The notes under the pieces: model-generated
Seen by the model: only the letters and a program-made list of their open reading frames with translations
Databases searched by the model: none
What the model was told of the DNA's origin: nothing
Program-made: the position numbers and the translations under genes
Part shown: positions 61,000 through 64,000 of the stretch, one piece after another
How positions within the stretch are numbered: position 1 is the first letter of the stretch
Layout of the letters: each line of letters opens with the position of its first letter
Assembly (NCBI GenBank): GCA_020849765.1
Contig: JADLAY010000069.1
Coordinates: 62,001-126,000, forward strand
Direction of reading: 5' to 3'
From: Anaerolineae bacterium
GTDB taxonomy: Bacteria > Chloroflexota > Anaerolineae > Aggregatilineales > Phototrophicaceae
Length of the DNA: 64,000 nt

Positions 61000-61027
61000 A
61001 AGGGGTATGGCACAGGCCATACCCCTT
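61000..61027 (-). terminator. Intrinsic terminator after the THI5-like binding protein gene
   Basis: A perfect 12-bp stem (61000-61011 with 61016-61027) with loop ACAG is followed on the minus strand by TTCTTATTTCTG. It lies 29 bases after the binding-protein stop and ends the importer operon. Confidence 0.8.
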
Positions 61028-61055
61028 ACGGTAACGCTCCTAGATGAGTGGAGGA

Positions 61056-62162
61056 TTATTCACCGTTCGGCGTGATCTCAACTTCGGGAGCCACATAGTC
61101 CATGCCGTTGACGTCAATATCGGCCATGTTTTCCTGCAGCATGGCCAGGGCGGCCTCTGCCAGGTCAGTGCGATAGACAGCTTCCGGCACGGCGGCTTCA
61201 GCGATAACGCCGTAGTTCAGAGCGATGTCAGCGGTGGTGGTGAAAGCTTCGGGGTCCATGACGCCGATGCCATTCTCCGACGGCCAGACGAGCTTGTTGA
61301 TCTCGTTCATCTGCCATTCCTGGTGGCCGACGCCGAGCGTGGGGCCTTCGGCGAGCACGCTCTCGACGCAGCTCTCAGCGTTATCACGGCAGTAGATCCA
61401 GCCCTCGAAGCTCGCGGCCAGGAAGCGCGTCGCAATGTCTTCATTGCCCTCTTCCGCCAGCCAACCGGCATTGACGAAGATGCCATCTTCGAGCATCGCG
61501 GTGCCATACTCGTTGAAGTCGAGGATGGTCAGGTCGTCCAGCGTGTAGACCGGGAACGCATCGCCTTCGCCGACGAATTCCAGCACCTGCGCCAGTTCGT
61601 TGTAGGTCATGGCCGAGGCCGCATCGATTTCGCGATTCAGGAACGCGTTCATGTCGAAGGCCTGCTGGGCGATGGTCACATCATCCGGATTTTCCGGGTC
61701 GAAACCGGCCTTAGTTAATGCCGCGAAAGTGGGGAACTGGTTACCGCAGCACCACACACCCACGACCTTACCGCCCAGATCTTCAAACGAGGTGATACCG
61801 GCATCCGCCCAGGTCACCTGGCGCATACCGCTGCTCTGGAAGATCTGCGCGATGTTGACCACATCCTGCCCGGTTTCCCGCGTCGCCAGCAGGTTGCCCA
61901 TCCAGTCGATGCCGAACTGAGCTTCACCGCTCGCCACCAGCTGCTGCGGGTTGATGTCGACGCCTGCCGCAATGATGGTGACATCCAGCCCCATGTCTTC
62001 GTAGAAGCCCTGGTCACGTGCAGCATAGTAACCGGCAAACTGCGCCTGAGGCACCCACTTCAATACCAATGAGACCGCATCTGGCCCGTCCTGCGCAGCG
62101 GCTGCTGGAACGAGGGCGAGGGCGAGCATAGCCAGAACAGCGAGCAACAATACTTTACGCAT
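61056..62162 (-). CDS. NMT1/THI5-like ABC transporter substrate-binding protein
   Basis: An exported binding protein (368 aa). The start MRKVLLLAVLAML has GGAGG 10 bases upstream; a signal peptide ends near AAAAQ. The fold signature is LKWVPQAQFAGYYAARDQGFY and the ligand region contains VGVWCCGNQFPT. This family delivers thiamine pyrimidine precursors, riboflavin (RibY type in Chloroflexota) or other small ring compounds. Motifs alone do not separate these. It is the last gene of an operon after an ABC ATPase and a permease; any TPP or FMN riboswitch would lie beyond the right edge of the window. Confidence 0.88.
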   Translation of the reverse strand: MRKVLLLAVLAMLALALVPAAAAQDGPDAVSLVLKWVPQAQFAGYYAARDQGFYEDMGLDVTIIAAGVDINPQQLVASGEAQFGIDWMGNLLATRETGQDVVNIAQIFQSSGMRQVTWADAGITSFEDLGGKVVGVWCCGNQFPTFAALTKAGFDPENPDDVTIAQQAFDMNAFLNREIDAASAMTYNELAQVLEFVGEGDAFPVYTLDDLTILDFNEYGTAMLEDGIFVNAGWLAEEGNEDIATRFLAASFEGWIYCRDNAESCVESVLAEGPTLGVGHQEWQMNEINKLVWPSENGIGVMDPEAFTTTADIALNYGVIAEAAVPEAVYRTDLAEAALAMLQENMADIDVNGMDYVAPEVEITPNGE

Positions 62163-62237
62163 GGTGTTTCGTCCTCCGTTTGTGAACACCGCTAACCAAG
62201 CACCGTGCAATGGCGATCTAGACCGCCTACACCGCCA

Positions 62238-63533
62238 TTATTTCTCGCGGAACGAAATATGCCAATGCATCAGCGATCGTTCCACGGCAGAAACCGCGAG
62301 ATAGAAGAGTATCCCGAACAACGAGGCCATGACAATCGCCGACCAGGCTTCGGGATATTTGAACAGACCGGCGTCGTCGCGAATGCGAAAACCGAGACCG
62401 GCAGTCGAGCCGCCGAAGTATTCGCTCACGATCGCACCGATCATACTGAGAGTGGTTGCCACCTTGAGGGCGGAGAAGATGAACGGCAGTGCCGATGGCA
62501 GGCGCAGCTTGCGGAAGACCGTCATCTGCGAGGCGGCGTAGGTCTTCATCAGTTCGAGCGATGATTGATCGGCGGAGTTCAGGCCGCGCACCGTGCTAAC
62601 CATGGCCGGGAAGTACGTCAGCACCGCGACAATCGCGATCTTGGAGGCTGGATTGAGGTCGCCGAACCACAGATTCATAATCGGCGCGAGCGCAATGATC
62701 GGCACGGCGTTGATCCCGACCGCCAGCGGCAGCAGCGCCTGGCTGAACGACGTGAACCTCGACGAGATGACGCCCGTGAAGATACCTGCGCTGCACCCAA
62801 AGACGAAGCCCCAGAAGGCATTCTGGAAAGTGTTCCAGGCGGCGGAGACCAGCCGCGGGTAGACTTCGGCGAAGGTCTGCGCGATCACACTCGGACGCGG
62901 CAGCAAGAACTCCTGAATGCCGAAGATGTTGATCAACAGTTCCCACAGACCGATGACGACGATGGCGACGACGATCGGCGCGCTGTTTTTGCGCAGCGCG
63001 CGCGTATACAGCGACAGGCGCTTCCACGGCTCCCACAGGATCACCACCGCAACCAGCGCGAGATACTCGAAAATCGCGGTCAGTTGTAAGTGCCGCTCCA
63101 GGATTTCCAGCGGCGCGTCGTCGCGCAGACGGTCGACGAACAACGTCTGGTCGATGCCAAGCAGCGCACCGATGAGATTGAAGTCGAAGATCACCGCCAC
63201 AAACACGTACAACCCGAACAGCAGCAGCACCACTGCCGCCGCCAACCGGATCGGATTCTGGCGCAGCATCCCCCAATTCCCGACCAGGATGACCGAGGTC
63301 AGCAGCAAGCCGACGACGATCACCGGCTGCAGGGTCGCGTTGCGGAAGGCCGATCCAAACTGAATCAGGTAGAGGGAGACGGGATTTTGCAGATGATAAG
63401 CCACCACCACCAGGAACAGTGCCGTCAGCGCCAATAGGTCAAGGCCGAGCGTGCGGCTGTCGTAATTATCGACGACGGTCTCCGCCGGGCTGGGCTTGAA
63501 CTGGCTGGCTCGTTCCTGAGCGATGGATGCCAT
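62238..63533 (-). CDS. ABC importer permease with N-terminal membrane extension
   Basis: A 431-residue membrane protein. The C-terminal 240 residues are a normal binding-protein-dependent permease domain (SsuC/ThiX type) with the loop YAASQMTVFRKLRLPSALPFIF that contacts the ATPase. The first 190 residues add about five helices not found in standard permeases of 250-270 residues. Its start shares a base with the ATPase stop (TAATG). It works with the THI5-like binding protein 75 bases downstream. Confidence 0.88.
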   Translation of the reverse strand: MASIAQERASQFKPSPAETVVDNYDSRTLGLDLLALTALFLVVVAYHLQNPVSLYLIQFGSAFRNATLQPVIVVGLLLTSVILVGNWGMLRQNPIRLAAAVVLLLFGLYVFVAVIFDFNLIGALLGIDQTLFVDRLRDDAPLEILERHLQLTAIFEYLALVAVVILWEPWKRLSLYTRALRKNSAPIVVAIVVIGLWELLINIFGIQEFLLPRPSVIAQTFAEVYPRLVSAAWNTFQNAFWGFVFGCSAGIFTGVISSRFTSFSQALLPLAVGINAVPIIALAPIMNLWFGDLNPASKIAIVAVLTYFPAMVSTVRGLNSADQSSLELMKTYAASQMTVFRKLRLPSALPFIFSALKVATTLSMIGAIVSEYFGGSTAGLGFRIRDDAGLFKYPEAWSAIVMASLFGILFYLAVSAVERSLMHWHISFREK

Positions 63534-64000
63534 TACTCCATGACCTCGTCACGAATGCCTGTTCGCAGCGCGTGGCGGACCTGGCTGGTCAGGCGGAAGT
63601 AATCTTCATGATCACGCGTTTCCGGGCCGCGCGGACGTGGCAGATTGACGTCGATGATTTCCGCCAGCCGCCCCGGACGCGGCGACAGCACCACGACGTG
63701 ATCCGACAGGTAGACGGCTTCGGCGATGCTGTGGGTGACGAAGACGACCGTCATGTGCGGGATCGCCGTCCAGATGCGCAGAAGCTCGTTGTTCATGCGT
63801 TCGCGCGTCATTTCGTCGAGCGCGCCGAATGGCTCGTCCATCAGCAGAATGTTCGGTTCGAACGCGAGCGCACGCGCAATGCTGACACGCTGCTGCATGC
63901 CGCCGGAAAGCTGCCACGGATACTTGTCTTCAAACTCGCCCAGCTCGACCAGGCCGAGCATCTCGCGGGCGCGCTCGTCGCGCTTCTCCTTCGGCCACTT
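63533..64000 (-). CDS. ABC importer ATP-binding protein (start outside the window)
   Basis: The frame is open to the right edge of the window and lacks a start and Walker A, which lie beyond base 64000. The visible 155 residues contain the signature [15 protein letters not shown], Walker [14 protein letters not shown] and the H-loop [12 protein letters not shown], as in SsuB/TauB/ThiZ ATPases. It is coupled to the permease gene by a one-base overlap. Substrate as for the binding protein: a vitamin precursor or similar compound. Confidence 0.9.
   Translation of the reverse strand, partial: KWPKEKRDERAREMLGLVELGEFEDKYPWQLSGGMQQRVSIARALAFEPNILLMDEPFGALDEMTRERMNNELLRIWTAIPHMTVVFVTHSIAEAVYLSDHVVVLSPRPGRLAEIIDVNLPRPRGPETRDHEDYFRLTSQVRHALRTGIRDEVME

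Noticed and set aside
1-64000. tRNA, rRNA, CRISPR array, insertion sequence or prophage
   Set aside because: No cloverleaf with TTCGA-type arm, no regularly spaced repeats and no transposase, integrase or phage structural gene was found on reading both strands.

Overview
The window looks like part of a high-GC genome of a Chloroflexota bacterium, probably Anaerolineae-like and quite possibly a metagenome assembly. The indicators are gene content and style: a ClpC and ribosomal protein S1 pair, a long Thr/Pro-repeat exported protein, GAF-rich histidine kinases, NrfD-type respiratory modules and a THI5-like uptake system. The taxonomic call is inference. About 46 protein genes cover nearly all of the DNA. 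I saw no rRNA, tRNA, CRISPR array, transposase or phage gene.

Layout. 1-7,412: a GNAT acetyltransferase cut by the left edge, an asparagine synthase with a small monooxygenase-like gene, clpC and rpsA. 7,660-12,669: an MFS transporter and a drug-type ABC-2 exporter operon (ATPase and two permeases). 12,847-17,752: an isolated helical protein of unknown function, then a tightly coupled five-gene operon encoding an E2-like protein, a JAB/MPN-like protein, an E1/ThiF-like protein, a small disordered protein and a PCMT-like methyltransferase. 17,755-29,476: SbcD-like nuclease, a very large membrane histidine kinase, a STAS-like protein, a Thr/Pro-rich exported protein, a PcrA/UvrD helicase, a LutA-like protein and an M32 carboxypeptidase. 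29,537-37,937: a minus-strand operon joining a BMP-type nucleoside ABC importer to a molybdenum hydroxylase, probably for purine uptake and oxidation. 38,140-44,935: a neutral-lipid cluster with a phasin-like protein, a wax ester/TAG synthase fused to an SCP2-like domain, a patatin lipase, a thioester-reductase-type SDR and a CocE-type hydrolase. 44,939-47,260: araD and araB. 47,411-56,963: an electron-transfer block with a cytochrome c lipoprotein, a NarL-type two-component system, two nine-heme cytochromes, an Fe-S subunit and an NrfD-type quinol subunit. 57,074-64,000: a small DMT permease, two glycan/methyltransferase genes, a DsbA/FrnE-like oxidoreductase, a PPOX-type flavin protein and a THI5/NMT1-type ABC importer cut by the right edge.

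Two observations stand out. First, the FrnE-like gene (59,941-60,549, minus) reads through an in-frame UGA exactly where the first Cys of its CPWC active site belongs, and a bacterial SECIS-like hairpin follows. It is therefore probably a selenoprotein that a standard gene caller would truncate. Second, the E2-JAB-E1 operon has the parts of a bacterial ubiquitin-like conjugation system. It has no recognisable beta-grasp modifier, a JAMM motif in which one metal-binding His is Gln, and two unusual partners (a Pro/Ala/Glu-rich protein with an internal RLGG and a long PCMT-like enzyme).

Starts were chosen from ribosome-binding sites and family N-termini, and many genes overlap by ATGA or TAATG. 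Functional names rest on motifs read by eye; no database search was possible.
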